A program made the translations under genes and the position numbers. Source: Thiomicrorhabdus sp. ZW0627 (GTDB taxonomy: Bacteria > Pseudomonadota > Gammaproteobacteria > Thiomicrospirales > Thiomicrospiraceae). From it: 64,000 bases of DNA. The notes beneath the pieces were generated by a model, which saw only the letters and a program-made list of their open reading frames with translations, searched no databases and had not been told where the DNA came from. The stretch spans positions 142,604 to 206,603 of the forward strand of contig NZ_JARUQR010000004.1 in assembly GCF_029767005.1 (NCBI RefSeq). The letters are read 5' to 3'. Shown one piece after another: positions 26,041 to 35,803 of the stretch (position 1 is its first letter; every line of letters begins with the position of its first letter).

Positions 26041-27108
26041 TTACATACCAGAGTGACCTACACCTGGTGGATCTTCATGCATACGTTGTGGAACGTTATA
26101 CTGAGGAGTTCCGTCAGGAAGCTTACGAGCTTGACGATAGTTATGGATATCGCCTTTACCGTCACCAACTTCAGCGTCAGGACAGTTAGTCATGCAACGC
26201 TCGTTGTGAACAACTGGACGGTGGTCACAGAAGAAGTTACCTTGGTTCTTCATGTACTTATTCATCTTCATAAGTACTTCAGAGTTGAAGAAAGTATCGT
26301 CTGATAGTTCGGTACCTTCGTCATCCATAGGAACGTAGTTAGACTGAAGGATGTAACCAGTCATACCCATGTAACCTGCATCACCGATGAACGGAGCGTT
26401 AGGAGTCCAGAAAGGCATTGTACGACGGATGTAGTCGAACAAAGTAACCGCGTAAGGCCAGTAGTTACCAACTGCTTTCATTGGTGCTGGTTCGAAGAAG
26501 TCAGAAGTAGTCAACTTCTCGTCAACCGCTAGAGGTAGGTAACCTTTAGCACCTTCACCGAATTCACCGTGACACATACCACAGTACTGAACGTAAATCT
26601 TTGCACCTTTCTCAACAGTCATACCAACTGAAGGATCAGGAAGACCTTTACCGTCACCGTCTACAGTGATGTTCCACTTCTTCATTGCTGATTCAGCAAT
26701 CGGAGTACCGAAGCCGTAAGCTGTGAAGTTAGCGTCGCTGTAGTAGTTCTTGTTTACACTTTCGTGAACTTCAGTGAAAGCTGCAGGAACTTTACACTGA
26801 GCGTTACCGTGGTTACCACCATCGATGCTGTCATCAACTTCGAAAGAGTATGGGTTAGCTGGATCCAGCTTACCTTCCAGGCCGTCACGACCGTAAGTAG
26901 CGTCTTTACCAAGAATTGCTTCAATAACTTTAGCGTCTAGGTATTTACCACCGTTTTCTTTGATAATTTCTGCGTAGTTCGCAGCGTATTTACCATCGAT
27001 TTTCTCGCCAGAAGCAGCACCGTTCGAGCTATCGCTCATTGCGCTTGCAGAACCAGCAAATAGAGTTGCAACCGCTGCTGCAACGAATGTCTTTTTAGTA
27101 CTGAACAT
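26041..27108 (-). CDS. soxD: SoxD, c-type cytochrome subunit of sulfur dehydrogenase
   Basis: A 355-residue periplasmic cytochrome with a Sec signal peptide (about 1-23, AGSASA). There is one heme-binding CGMCH motif at 176-180; I see no second CxxCH, unlike the diheme SoxD of Paracoccus. Several extra cysteines sit near the end (FFCDH, ERCMTNC). SoxD carries electrons from SoxC, which oxidises the sulfane sulfur bound to SoxY. The ATG at 27108 is chosen over a TTG at 27114; GGAGG inside the end of soxC serves as ribosome-binding site. Codon choice looks strongly biased, suggesting high expression. Confidence 0.88.
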   Translation of the reverse strand: MFSTKKTFVAAAVATLFAGSASAMSDSSNGAASGEKIDGKYAANYAEIIKENGGKYLDAKVIEAILGKDATYGRDGLEGKLDPANPYSFEVDDSIDGGNHGNAQCKVPAAFTEVHESVNKNYYSDANFTAYGFGTPIAESAMKKWNITVDGDGKGLPDPSVGMTVEKGAKIYVQYCGMCHGEFGEGAKGYLPLAVDEKLTTSDFFEPAPMKAVGNYWPYAVTLFDYIRRTMPFWTPNAPFIGDAGYMGMTGYILQSNYVPMDDEGTELSDDTFFNSEVLMKMNKYMKNQGNFFCDHRPVVHNERCMTNCPDAEVGDGKGDIHNYRQARKLPDGTPQYNVPQRMHEDPPGVGHSGM

Positions 27109-28456
27109 TTTCAATCATGCCTCCGTTTTTGCCGTCTTCCCAAGCGTGTACGCGCCATGTAACCATAGCAGTACGGTGGTAAACGTTGTTTGTACCTTCT
27201 AAGCTACGCATTTGCGGCATAGGCGGCTGAACATAACCGGTTTCATCTGTAACACGGCTCATTAGGAACGCTTCTGAACCATCCCAATCCCATTCGATCT
27301 CGAAACGAGTCCAAGCCTTATCAAGAACAGGAGAAGTGAAGTGAGCTTCTTTCCAGTTTTTACCACCGTCGAAAGATACATCAACGTGAGCAACTTTACC
27401 GCGACCAGACCATGCTAGACCACGTACGAAGTACTTACCAGGACCTTGCATCTTGAAGTCTGGAGATGGGTAAGTGATTACTGAGTTTGGTTCCATGTAC
27501 CATGAGAAACGCTGTGCAGTTCCATCAGGCATCAATTCAGTATACTTAGAGGTTTCTTCACGGTGCTGCATAGGCACATCGTGAACCATAATACGACGTA
27601 GGTATTTAACCCACATGTTCGCTTCACATCCAGGAACAACCAAACGGATTGGGTAACCTTGTTCACGACGTAGAGCTTCACCGTTCTGAGCGTAAGCTAC
27701 AAAACAGTCATCCATCGCGATTTCAAGAGGGATCGAACGTGACATACCAGATGCATCCGCACCTTCAGGAATGATCCACTTACCTTCTGGCTTGATACCA
27801 GCTTCTTTCAATAGGTCAGATAGACGAACACCTGTGTACTCAACACAAGACATCATACCGTGAGTCCACTGAACAGAGTTCAACTGAACACCTTTCCACT
27901 CCATCGCACCGTTAGCAGGACACTCTACGAAGTGAATACGTGAAACAGATGGGAAACGCTTAAGATCATCCATAGTGAAGATCAATGGACGTTCTACAAG
28001 ACCGTGAATTACTAAACGGTGATCATCTGGGTTGATTGTTGGTACACCACCGTGGAAACGCTCGAAGTGAAGACCGTTTGGAGTGATGATACCGTGCAAG
28101 CTTTGTAGCGGAGTCATGGTAATAGATGCCATTGAGTCAGGAGTCAACCACTCTAGAGTACGACGTTGAACTTCTTTCTCGAATGGAGAAGGCATACCAT
28201 ATGGATATTTACGAACACCGAAACCTAAAGACTTACGAGCTGCACCGTCTTGCAATACGGCTGTAAGTTCTTCTTTACCAGCATATGGTGCTACTGCTTT
28301 TTTAGGGTCGTAACCCGCACCTTCAGCAGCAGAAGCGGCCTTAGTGAAAAGCACACCTCCAGCTACAGCCGCACCACCTTTTAGAAAGGCACGACGGCTT
28401 TGGTTACGGCTATCTTCAGTTTGAACCGCAACCTTTTCTACGTTTTGATCTGTCAT
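27095..28456 (-). CDS. soxC: SoxC, molybdopterin subunit of sulfur dehydrogenase
   Basis: A 453-residue protein of the sulfite-oxidase fold. It begins with a twin-arginine signal (SRRAFLK near residue 20), as expected for a cofactor-loaded protein exported folded. The molybdenum-ligating cysteine is C179 in HFVECPANG. The HGLVERPLIFTMDDL and FPSVSR segments are SoxC-like rather than SorA-like. It works with SoxD to remove electrons from protein-bound sulfur during thiosulfate oxidation. AAGGAG lies seven bases before the ATG. The end overlaps soxD by 14 bases. It depends on the moa/moe genes downstream. Confidence 0.92.
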   Translation of the reverse strand: MTDQNVEKVAVQTEDSRNQSRRAFLKGGAAVAGGVLFTKAASAAEGAGYDPKKAVAPYAGKEELTAVLQDGAARKSLGFGVRKYPYGMPSPFEKEVQRRTLEWLTPDSMASITMTPLQSLHGIITPNGLHFERFHGGVPTINPDDHRLVIHGLVERPLIFTMDDLKRFPSVSRIHFVECPANGAMEWKGVQLNSVQWTHGMMSCVEYTGVRLSDLLKEAGIKPEGKWIIPEGADASGMSRSIPLEIAMDDCFVAYAQNGEALRREQGYPIRLVVPGCEANMWVKYLRRIMVHDVPMQHREETSKYTELMPDGTAQRFSWYMEPNSVITYPSPDFKMQGPGKYFVRGLAWSGRGKVAHVDVSFDGGKNWKEAHFTSPVLDKAWTRFEIEWDWDGSEAFLMSRVTDETGYVQPPMPQMRSLEGTNNVYHRTAMVTWRVHAWEDGKNGGMIENVQY

Positions 28457-28476
28457 TTAATGCTCCTTGATTGATC

Positions 28477-28493
28477 TTGTTGCCTGGCAACAA
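28477..28493 (-). promoter_or_regulatory. Inverted repeat in the soxC leader
   Basis: TTGTTGCC and GGCAACAA are perfect 8-base arms around a single base, ending about 20 bases before the soxC start codon. It could be a regulator site or a short mRNA hairpin; I do not recognise a specific regulator. Confidence 0.55.
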
Positions 28494-28585
28494 CACCCCA
28501 GATTCAAGAGTTTATTTATCTTTTAGTTAGCGTGTACTTGTACTGCGATACCGAGTACCGGCTATACATTTTTTGCTGACCAGTA

Positions 28586-28614
28586 ATGATATGTTTTATA
28601 ACTAAATACTTCAA
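28586..28614 (-). promoter_or_regulatory. Candidate soxC promoter
   Basis: On the minus strand TTGAAG (28609-28614) and TATCAT (28586-28591) are separated by 17 bases. The gap 28457-28751 holds no gene, is A/T-rich and includes this site and the inverted repeat at 28477. Confidence 0.45.
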
Positions 28615-28751
28615 GCCATGAACATCACAAAAATTAGAAATTACTTATATAAATTTTTTATGAGGTACATGCCCCCTTTCTATCAATCAGCAAAAGTACG
28701 TATATTCATAATTTCCATAATAAACGTATTGTTTTACCCCTGAGAACCCTT

Positions 28752-29201
28752 TCAAAGAACAGGTAGATCTTCCCGGCGGCAAATCGGTCCCGACTTGGGA
28801 TTTTCAATATCTTCGGCCACTTGACTCAGAAACTTTTGCAACTCATCGACCGTCAATACTGACAAGATTTTATTCATGATCTCGGGATGGATCGCTACCG
28901 TCGTATACTCACCGGACTGCAACATTACCTGAACGCCGCAAGCGTCCGCAAGCGCACCGGAAGAATCGTTACCTTCTATTTGCGCCGCCTGTTCGCCAAA
29001 GAACATATCATTATAAGTGTCTTCAATCTGATCCAAAGTTTCGTCGTTCAGATCATCCGCAAACTTCACGCAATAGGAATTTTCTCCGGATGGCGTCTCT
29101 TCCACCTCCATTTCGGCTTGAATCGAATGAGTAGAACAAAAATCACTAAATCTTTGCGCTAATTCCTTATCGAAAAACAGGTATTCCATCTGCTCACTCA
29201 C
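28752..29201 (-). CDS. Hypothetical acidic protein, 149 aa
   Basis: I do not recognise this protein. It is acidic and apparently soluble, with no signal peptide or membrane helix. It has three cysteines in the N-terminal two-thirds (FCSTHS, YCVKFA, ACGVQV) and one near the end (ICRRED). The GTG start at 29199-29201 is supported by AAAGGAG seven bases upstream. It lies between soxC and hemB, divergent from hemB. Confidence 0.7.
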   Translation of the reverse strand: MSEQMEYLFFDKELAQRFSDFCSTHSIQAEMEVEETPSGENSYCVKFADDLNDETLDQIEDTYNDMFFGEQAAQIEGNDSSGALADACGVQVMLQSGEYTTVAIHPEIMNKILSVLTVDELQKFLSQVAEDIENPKSGPICRREDLPVL

Positions 29202-29235
29202 CGCTGCGCTCCTTTTCTTTTTTGGGATTGGATAG

Positions 29236-30297
<1,062 letters not shown>

Positions 30298-30316
30298 CGC
30301 AGGATTTGAACATACT

Positions 30317-31156
30317 ATGACGGATGCATACGCCGTAGTCGGATACCCGATTGCCCACTCAAAATCCCCGCTTATTCACCGCCTGTTTGCAGAACAAACG
30401 GGTGAAGACATCAGCTATGAGGCTATTTTGGTCGATACCGATGACACTACTTTTGTCTGGGCGATGGCGGATCTCAAGAATCGCGGTTACAAGGGAATCA
30501 ATATTACCGTACCCTATAAGCTGGACGCTTTTGAGTATGCCGACACGCTTTCCGAGCGGGCGCAGACCGCACACGCGGTCAACACGTTCATCTTCCACGA
30601 AGACGGATCAACGACCGGAGACAATACTGACGGCATCGGACTGGTTAACGACATCGAAATCAACGGTCAACGCGCGTTCAAAGGCCAGAAAGTACTGATT
30701 CTGGGCGCAGGCGGTGCGGTACAAGGCATTCTACAGCCTCTACTAGAAAAACAGCCGGCCTCAGTGCATATTGCCAACCGCACGGCCAAACGCGCTCAAA
30801 TACTAGGTGAACGTTTCGATACCGAAATCCCGATCACAGCCAGCGGCTGGGAAGACATCCCTAACGGCCCCTATGACATTATCATCAACGGCACCTCAGC
30901 CAGTCTTGAAGGCAAACTCCCGCCAATTTCAAGCGACTTGATTGCTTGTGATTCATTAGTTTACGACATGATGTATGGTCAGGAACCAACCGTGTTCATG
31001 CAGTGGGCAAAACAACACCAACCGGACTGCAAAACAATGGATGGTTTAGGTATGCTGGTCGGCCAAGCCGCCGAAGCCTTCTTTTTATGGCGCGGAGTCC
31101 GTCCGCAAACGGCGGAAGTCATCGAAACCGTCAGAGAGTTGATGAACAAAGGCTGA
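30317..31156 (+). CDS. aroE: Shikimate dehydrogenase AroE
   Basis: A 279-residue NADPH-dependent enzyme reducing 3-dehydroshikimate in aromatic amino acid synthesis. Motifs: VVGYPIAHSKSPLIH at the substrate end, GINITVPYK with the catalytic lysine, NTDGIGLVND, LILGAGGAVQGI for NADP and NRTAKRA. It follows hemB closely and probably shares its transcript. Confidence 0.96.
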   Translation: MTDAYAVVGYPIAHSKSPLIHRLFAEQTGEDISYEAILVDTDDTTFVWAMADLKNRGYKGINITVPYKLDAFEYADTLSERAQTAHAVNTFIFHEDGSTTGDNTDGIGLVNDIEINGQRAFKGQKVLILGAGGAVQGILQPLLEKQPASVHIANRTAKRAQILGERFDTEIPITASGWEDIPNGPYDIIINGTSASLEGKLPPISSDLIACDSLVYDMMYGQEPTVFMQWAKQHQPDCKTMDGLGMLVGQAAEAFFLWRGVRPQTAEVIETVRELMNKG

Positions 31157-31167
31157 AATTTCCACAA

Positions 31168-31191
31168 TAAAAAACCCAACAGGCCTGTTGG
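31168..31191. terminator. Palindromic terminator containing a CAGGCCTG copy
   Basis: A perfect 24-base palindrome, AAACCCAACAGG and its complement, centred on the octamer at 31180-31187. It lies between the converging aroE and carbonic-anhydrase-like genes, with A- and T-rich flanks. Confidence 0.75.
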
Positions 31192-31226
31192 GTTTGTTGT
31201 GATTGGAATTTGGTGATAATTAAACC

Positions 31227-31775
31227 TTATTCCTCTTCATCATAAGCATCTTCACTCTGATATTGCTGTTTCAGCTTGACGTAATGCTCGGCGGAATATT
31301 TAAAAAACGCCAACTCCTCTTCAGTCAAAGCTCTGGCCTGCTTTACCGGCGAACCAACATAAAGATACCCGCTTTCAAGCACCTTACCGGGCGGCACCAG
31401 ACTGTTCGCGCCAACCAACACATGCTTTTTCACTACGGCATTGTCCAATACCACGGCACCCATACCAATCAGGCACTCGTCCTCAATGATGCAACCGTGC
31501 AGGACAGCATTGTGCCCAACCGTCACATCCTTACCGACAATGCATTTCGATCCTTTGGATACGGCACTTTCGTGTGTCGTGTGAACCACACAACCGTCCT
31601 GGATATTAGATCGGTCACCAATCACGATATCATTTACGTCGCCACGCAATGTCGCATTGGGCCACACACTCACCTGTTCGCCAAGCGTGCATTTACCGAT
31701 CACAACAGCAGACTCATCCACCCAGCTCGTGAATCCCATAACCGGCAAGATGCCCTGATAACTTCGAATTGCCAT
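31227..31775 (-). CDS. Gamma-carbonic-anhydrase-like hexapeptide protein (YrdA family)
   Basis: A 182-residue left-handed beta-helix protein with hexapeptide repeats throughout the middle (VVIGKCTLGEQVSVWPNATLRG, VTVGHNAVLHGC and others). Three metal-binding histidines are placed as in the gamma class: VVHTTHES and VGHNAVLHG. Enzymatic activity varies within the YrdA family, so carbonic anhydrase function is possible but not assured. No carboxysome genes are nearby. Confidence 0.88.
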   Translation of the reverse strand: MAIRSYQGILPVMGFTSWVDESAVVIGKCTLGEQVSVWPNATLRGDVNDIVIGDRSNIQDGCVVHTTHESAVSKGSKCIVGKDVTVGHNAVLHGCIIEDECLIGMGAVVLDNAVVKKHVLVGANSLVPPGKVLESGYLYVGSPVKQARALTEEELAFFKYSAEHYVKLKQQYQSEDAYDEEE

Positions 31776-31956
31776 AAACCTGTCCTATCTTTAACCTTTC
31801 TATAGAATGTTCGATTATAACGCAGCAGACCCTATTAAAAAAATGGCTATAACTCCACTTTATAGGTCGAAAAAATCATTCATGATAAACCTGCCCCCCG
31901 AGCCTTCACCACTCGCTATAATGAAATTCAATACCCATGTTAATCGAGGTAATTTC

Positions 31957-32283
31957 ATGTCTCAGGTTGTCGAAAAACGTTTTGCGAAACGCATCCCCTC
32001 CAACCGTCCGGTATTGTTGCTGATCGGCAACCAAAGTATTTATGCCGTGATGACGGACTTTTCCATGCATGGAATCGGTTTACTGTCGGACATTCCTCTA
32101 AATGTTCAGGAGCGTATAGAAATTCATTTCGACATTCCGGGGGCAGGTGGATTGAAATCGTTTCAATTCAAGGCTGAAGTCAAACACTGCATACCGCTTC
32201 AAGAGAATACCCATATTGGTGTCAAACTTGATTTCCCGACCCAGGCCTATCTTTCTCTTTATGAAAAACTTGCTGCGGCATAA
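31957..32283 (+). CDS. PilZ-domain protein 1
   Basis: A 108-residue single PilZ domain, a c-di-GMP receptor. Both binding motifs are present: RxxxR as KRFAKR near the start and DxSxxG as DFSMHGIG. The ATG at 31957 has GAGG seven bases upstream; the ORF's upstream extension to 31807 has no domain content. It likely responds to the several GGDEF/EAL proteins encoded in this window. Output partner unknown. Confidence 0.88.
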   Translation: MSQVVEKRFAKRIPSNRPVLLLIGNQSIYAVMTDFSMHGIGLLSDIPLNVQERIEIHFDIPGAGGLKSFQFKAEVKHCIPLQENTHIGVKLDFPTQAYLSLYEKLAAA

Positions 32284-32420
32284 TTCAAGGGTTTAAATTA
32301 ATCAGAACATAATGATATGCCCATATAACGAATAAGTTATATTGCTTATATTATTTAGTAGCATTTCTGCTATAGTGATTTAAACTTTTTTGCAGGAGCC
32401 AACCTAATTAAGGTACTGAT

Positions 32421-32804
32421 ATGAATTCTGTTTTTAAAGACAAACGAATGGATGAGCGCTACCCCGCACACAAAGCCTCCATCCTAATGCAAGATGATAA
32501 ACAGATATACACAACCATTATTAACTTCTCAGCCAGCGGAATCGGTTTTCTATGTGCCGTAGAGCTTCAAGCAGGCAACCTGGTTGAGCTAGTATTCGAT
32601 GTCGACATCGACGACCAAATGATTTCATTCAGACTACCGATTGAGGTTGTCCGCTCCCATCAGGACGAAGACGAACATGTCATAGGCGCCAAACTTCAAA
32701 AAGTAACATTTGAATACCGACAGCTGCTCAAAAAACTGGCTGACATGTACACGACATTGGGAACGATCAAATCCCACGACCCAAACTATCCAAGCTCATT
32801 TTAG
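32421..32804 (+). CDS. PilZ-domain protein 2, degenerate first motif
   Basis: A 127-residue single PilZ domain lying 137 bases after the first. The second motif, NxSxxG, is intact (NFSASGIG), but the RxxxR motif reads RYPAH, with the second arginine missing. Binding of c-di-GMP may therefore be weak or lost. AAGG lies upstream of the ATG at moderate spacing. It was probably duplicated from a PilZ ancestor, but sequence similarity to PilZ 1 is limited to the motifs. Confidence 0.82.
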   Translation: MNSVFKDKRMDERYPAHKASILMQDDKQIYTTIINFSASGIGFLCAVELQAGNLVELVFDVDIDDQMISFRLPIEVVRSHQDEDEHVIGAKLQKVTFEYRQLLKKLADMYTTLGTIKSHDPNYPSSF

Positions 32805-32852
32805 CTTGATTATGTTTCAGCCCAATCCTGAGCGGGCTACAAATGACTAAAT

Positions 32853-32883
32853 AAAAAAGCCCGGATCAAACCGGGCTTTTTTT
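32853..32883. terminator. Bidirectional intrinsic terminator
   Basis: AAAAAAGCCCGG, an ATCAAA loop and CCGGGCTTTTTT serve the converging PilZ 2 and glutathione reductase genes. Confidence 0.9.
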
Positions 32884-32928
32884 TGTTTAAAGCAGACCTT
32901 CTACAACCCACTTTTTAACGTTTTATTA

Positions 32929-34284
32929 TTAACGCATTGTCACCAACTCTTCCGCACTGGACGGGTGAATCGCAATGGTCGCATCCAAATCAGCCTTAGT
33001 TGCCCCCATCTGCACGGCAACGGCAAACCCCTGAAGCATTTCATCCGCACCATCACCAACAATGTGAATGCCGACAACCTTCTCTTCAGGTCCTGCAACA
33101 ACCAGCTTCAATGCCGTCTTGATCTGATGCTTTGTAAAAGCATAGCGCATCGGCGTGAACTCGGATGTATAGACCTTAATATTGTCATGGCCGTACTGCT
33201 TACGGGCATCGTGTTCGGCCAGACCAACCGTACCTACCGGCGGATGCGAGAAGATTACTGTTGGAACCGAACTCAAATCTAACTTCAAATGCGGTTTGTT
33301 ATTATATAAACGCTCCGCCAAGTAACGTCCTGCGCGAATCGCAACCGGTGTTAACTGTGGTTGCCCGGTCACGTCTCCAATGGCAAAGACATTATCAACC
33401 GCCGTACGATGTTCGTCGTCAACGTCAATAAAACCATATCCATTTGCCTGCAAACCGATATTCTCAAGCTTAAGAGGCTCGATCAAAGTTTGCCTACCGA
33501 CGGCCCAAACCACCTGATCGAACCCAGCAATCTCTTGCCCGTCTGTACTGTATACCGTTATTGTTCCGTCTTCAGCACGCTCTAGTTTTTTCACAGCGAA
33601 GTGATATTCTTTTTTACAGCCACTCTCCAACATGGCATCCGTCAGTGTTTCACGGATCATATCGTCAAACCCACGAAGCACAAGATCCTTACGGCTCACT
33701 AAAGTCGTCTCGGAACCTAATGCCTGGAAGACGCCTGCCAATTCCACGGCAATGTAACCACTTCCAATCACTGCCACCTTCTTAGGCTGTTCGGTTAGCT
33801 GAAAGAAACCGTCCGATGTAATTCCCAAATCGGCATTTTCGGTTTCCTGCGGAATTGAAGGAGTTCCGCCCGGTGCGATCACGATGGTTTCCGCAGTGTA
33901 CTGTTTTCCATCCACCTCTACGGTGTGGTTATCGACAAAACTTCCCCAGCCTTGCAACACATCCACTCCCTTATCGGACATATAACCGCCATACCAGGTA
34001 GTAATATTATTGATGTACTGCTCCCGCTTCTCTACCAGGGCACTCCAATCAAATCCGTTTTGTTCCACGTGAAACCCAAAATCCGGCGCGTCGCGAAGTG
34101 CTTCGGCTATATGAGCCCCAAACCACATTACTTTTTTTGGAACACACCCGATATTCACGCATGTACCGCCGAGCTTTTTAGCCTCGACGACCGCACATTT
34201 CTTACCGTATTCCGCTGCACGTTCGGCAACCGAAAGTCCGCCGCTTCCTGCTCCGATGGCAATCAAATCATAATCGTACTTCAT
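32929..34284 (-). CDS. gor: Glutathione-disulfide reductase
   Basis: A 451-residue FAD-NADPH disulfide reductase. It has the N-terminal FAD motif [14 protein letters not shown], redox-active [13 protein letters not shown], an NADPH motif [20 protein letters not shown], and a C-terminal [12 protein letters not shown] with the catalytic His. I take the ATG at 34284 with AAAGGA six bases upstream; a second ATG lies directly before it. It follows a Prx-Grx hybrid gene on the same strand, and together they form a glutathione-based peroxide-detoxifying unit. Confidence 0.93.
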   Translation of the reverse strand: MKYDYDLIAIGAGSGGLSVAERAAEYGKKCAVVEAKKLGGTCVNIGCVPKKVMWFGAHIAEALRDAPDFGFHVEQNGFDWSALVEKREQYINNITTWYGGYMSDKGVDVLQGWGSFVDNHTVEVDGKQYTAETIVIAPGGTPSIPQETENADLGITSDGFFQLTEQPKKVAVIGSGYIAVELAGVFQALGSETTLVSRKDLVLRGFDDMIRETLTDAMLESGCKKEYHFAVKKLERAEDGTITVYSTDGQEIAGFDQVVWAVGRQTLIEPLKLENIGLQANGYGFIDVDDEHRTAVDNVFAIGDVTGQPQLTPVAIRAGRYLAERLYNNKPHLKLDLSSVPTVIFSHPPVGTVGLAEHDARKQYGHDNIKVYTSEFTPMRYAFTKHQIKTALKLVVAGPEEKVVGIHIVGDGADEMLQGFAVAVQMGATKADLDATIAIHPSSAEELVTMR

Positions 34285-34384
34285 CATTTTTCCTTTATCT
34301 AACGACGCCCCAAACAGAAAAGGGCCTGTACTCAAGGAGCAACCTCCTCAAAGACCCTTTTGCATTTATCTTGTCATCAGTCTA

Positions 34385-34405
34385 AGCGACCGGTTAACGG
34401 TCGCT
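34385..34405 (-). other. Hairpin between prx-grx and gor
   Basis: AGCGACCG and CGGTCGCT are perfect arms around a GTTAA loop, just after the Prx-Grx stop. No T-run follows on the minus strand. A second, longer imperfect stem (AAAAGGG/CCCTTTT) spans about 34319-34362. They may tune read-through into gor. Confidence 0.45.
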
Positions 34406-34416
34406 CTTAAACTTAT

Positions 34417-35154
34417 TTATTTTGACAAAAAGACTTCTAGATCGTCCGAACCACCGATAAGCTCACCTTCTATGAATACTTGAGGTACTGTGCTCGCAGA
34501 AGCGACCGCACGCAAAGTTTTCGAGCTCGGGCCATGGTTGGAGATCGTGATCTCTTCATAAGAGATACCTTTCTCATCAAGCAGTTCCTTAGCCTTTTTA
34601 CAGAAAGGGCAGCCCGGCTTGGTAAAGATGGTCGCAACCTTAGGTGGTTTTGCTTCCGGGTTGATGTAATCCAACATGGTGTCGGCATCGGAAACTTCAA
34701 ATGGGTCACCTGGAACGTTCGGCTCGATGAACATCTTGTCGATAACACCGTCTTTTACCAGCATCGAATAACGCCATGAGCGCATTCCGAAACCTAGGTC
34801 CGTCTTATCGACCAACATTCCCATGCCATCCGAAAACTCACCATTACCATCCGGAATCAAGGTGACGTTCTCGGCTTCCTGATCTTCAGCCCATGCGTTC
34901 ATAACAAACGTATCGTTAACAGATAGGCAGATGATATCGTCTACACCATTCTGTTTGAACACGCGCGCCAATTCATTGTAGCGTGGTAAATGGCTCGACG
35001 AACATGTCGGAGTAAACGCACCAGGAAGTGCAAATACGATTACGGTTTTACCTGCAAACAACTCATCCGTTGTTACATTGACCCACTCATCGTTCTGACG
35101 CGTGCGGAATGTAACTGCCGGTACCTTTTGACCTTCTCTATTTTCTAATGCCAT
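34417..35154 (-). CDS. Peroxiredoxin-glutaredoxin hybrid (Prx5-Grx)
   Basis: A 245-residue fusion. The first 160 residues are a Prx5-type peroxidase with the peroxidatic cysteine in [16 protein letters not shown]. The rest is a glutaredoxin with [15 protein letters not shown] and the [13 protein letters not shown] glutathione site. The fusion reduces peroxides directly with glutathione, which gor regenerates. I choose the ATG at 35154 because GAGG precedes it by eight bases and the family starts MAxENREGQxVP; the ORF runs to 35193. An OxyR-like site lies about 110 bases upstream. Confidence 0.94.
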   Translation of the reverse strand: MALENREGQKVPAVTFRTRQNDEWVNVTTDELFAGKTVIVFALPGAFTPTCSSSHLPRYNELARVFKQNGVDDIICLSVNDTFVMNAWAEDQEAENVTLIPDGNGEFSDGMGMLVDKTDLGFGMRSWRYSMLVKDGVIDKMFIEPNVPGDPFEVSDADTMLDYINPEAKPPKVATIFTKPGCPFCKKAKELLDEKGISYEEITISNHGPSSKTLRAVASASTVPQVFIEGELIGGSDDLEVFLSK

Positions 35155-35261
35155 TTTGAACACCTCTTCTAATGAATTTAACTCTTTCGTCATACAAGTG
35201 ACTTGGAGGCTAGTTTATGGGAGACGCTATGATTAGTAAAATTGATTGTTTAAATTCTTTT

Positions 35262-35278
35262 GATAGCATTTAACTATC
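35262..35278 (-). promoter_or_regulatory. OxyR-like half operator upstream of prx-grx
   Basis: GATAG-N7-CTATC, within a perfect 21-base dyad (TTGATAG/CTATCAA). The OxyR tetranucleotide pattern is ATAG-N7-CTAT repeated after seven more bases; the first half matches exactly, while the second, toward the gene, is weak (ATTT-N7-CAAT). The peroxide-detoxifying gene downstream supports the idea. Regulator identity is inferred. Confidence 0.5.
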
Positions 35279-35285
35279 AATAAAA

Positions 35286-35735
35286 TCACTGTAAAGTAGA
35301 ACCCTGCAAAGCCCTCATGAATGGTTCCAGTAGATCTTTTTCCTGAGCGTACTTCATTAATAAGCCCAAGACCGCCTGATCTTCATGCTGGGAGGCGATA
35401 CGTGCGCACAATTGAAAATCCCGATCGGTGACAGAGCCGCTGAAAGCATCCAGCTCCAACAAGGCGGCCGCCATCCCGACGTTCTGCAACAAGCAGGCTG
35501 CCTGCAACGGCTTGACCACCTCGCCTGCCGCATCCGTACCCACTTCCATCTGAGGTGAAACGAAGTGCTCTTGTACCAACACCATTGCCATCCAGTAATT
35601 CATTTCCGGCGCTTCCTGGCTTTCAAGTACATTCAGAAAAATTTCTTTAGGGTCAATCTTGTGCTTTTGGATCAAAGTCTGCACTGTTTTCGAGAACGGT
35701 TCACGGGTTTTCGGATCTAAATTCAATAAATTCAT
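35286..35735 (-). CDS. Hypothetical soluble protein, 149 aa
   Basis: I do not recognise this protein. It is mostly helical in appearance, with no signal peptide or membrane segment. The ATG at 35733-35735 has AAAGG seven bases upstream; the ORF extends back into the neighbouring flavoprotein gene, but that part is not credible. It lies 68 bases after the YhiN-like gene and may share its transcript. Confidence 0.65.
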   Translation of the reverse strand: MNLLNLDPKTREPFSKTVQTLIQKHKIDPKEIFLNVLESQEAPEMNYWMAMVLVQEHFVSPQMEVGTDAAGEVVKPLQAACLLQNVGMAAALLELDAFSGSVTDRDFQLCARIASQHEDQAVLGLLMKYAQEKDLLEPFMRALQGSTLQ

Positions 35736-35803
35736 AAGACAGCCTTTGCTCAATAAAAGTTTCAGGTCATTATAACGCTTTAACCACCGAACATCAGCCC
35801 AGC

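Noticed and set aside
28457..28751. A small gene in the soxC upstream gap
   Set aside because: The gap is A/T-rich with stops in all frames; it fits promoter and leader sequence.
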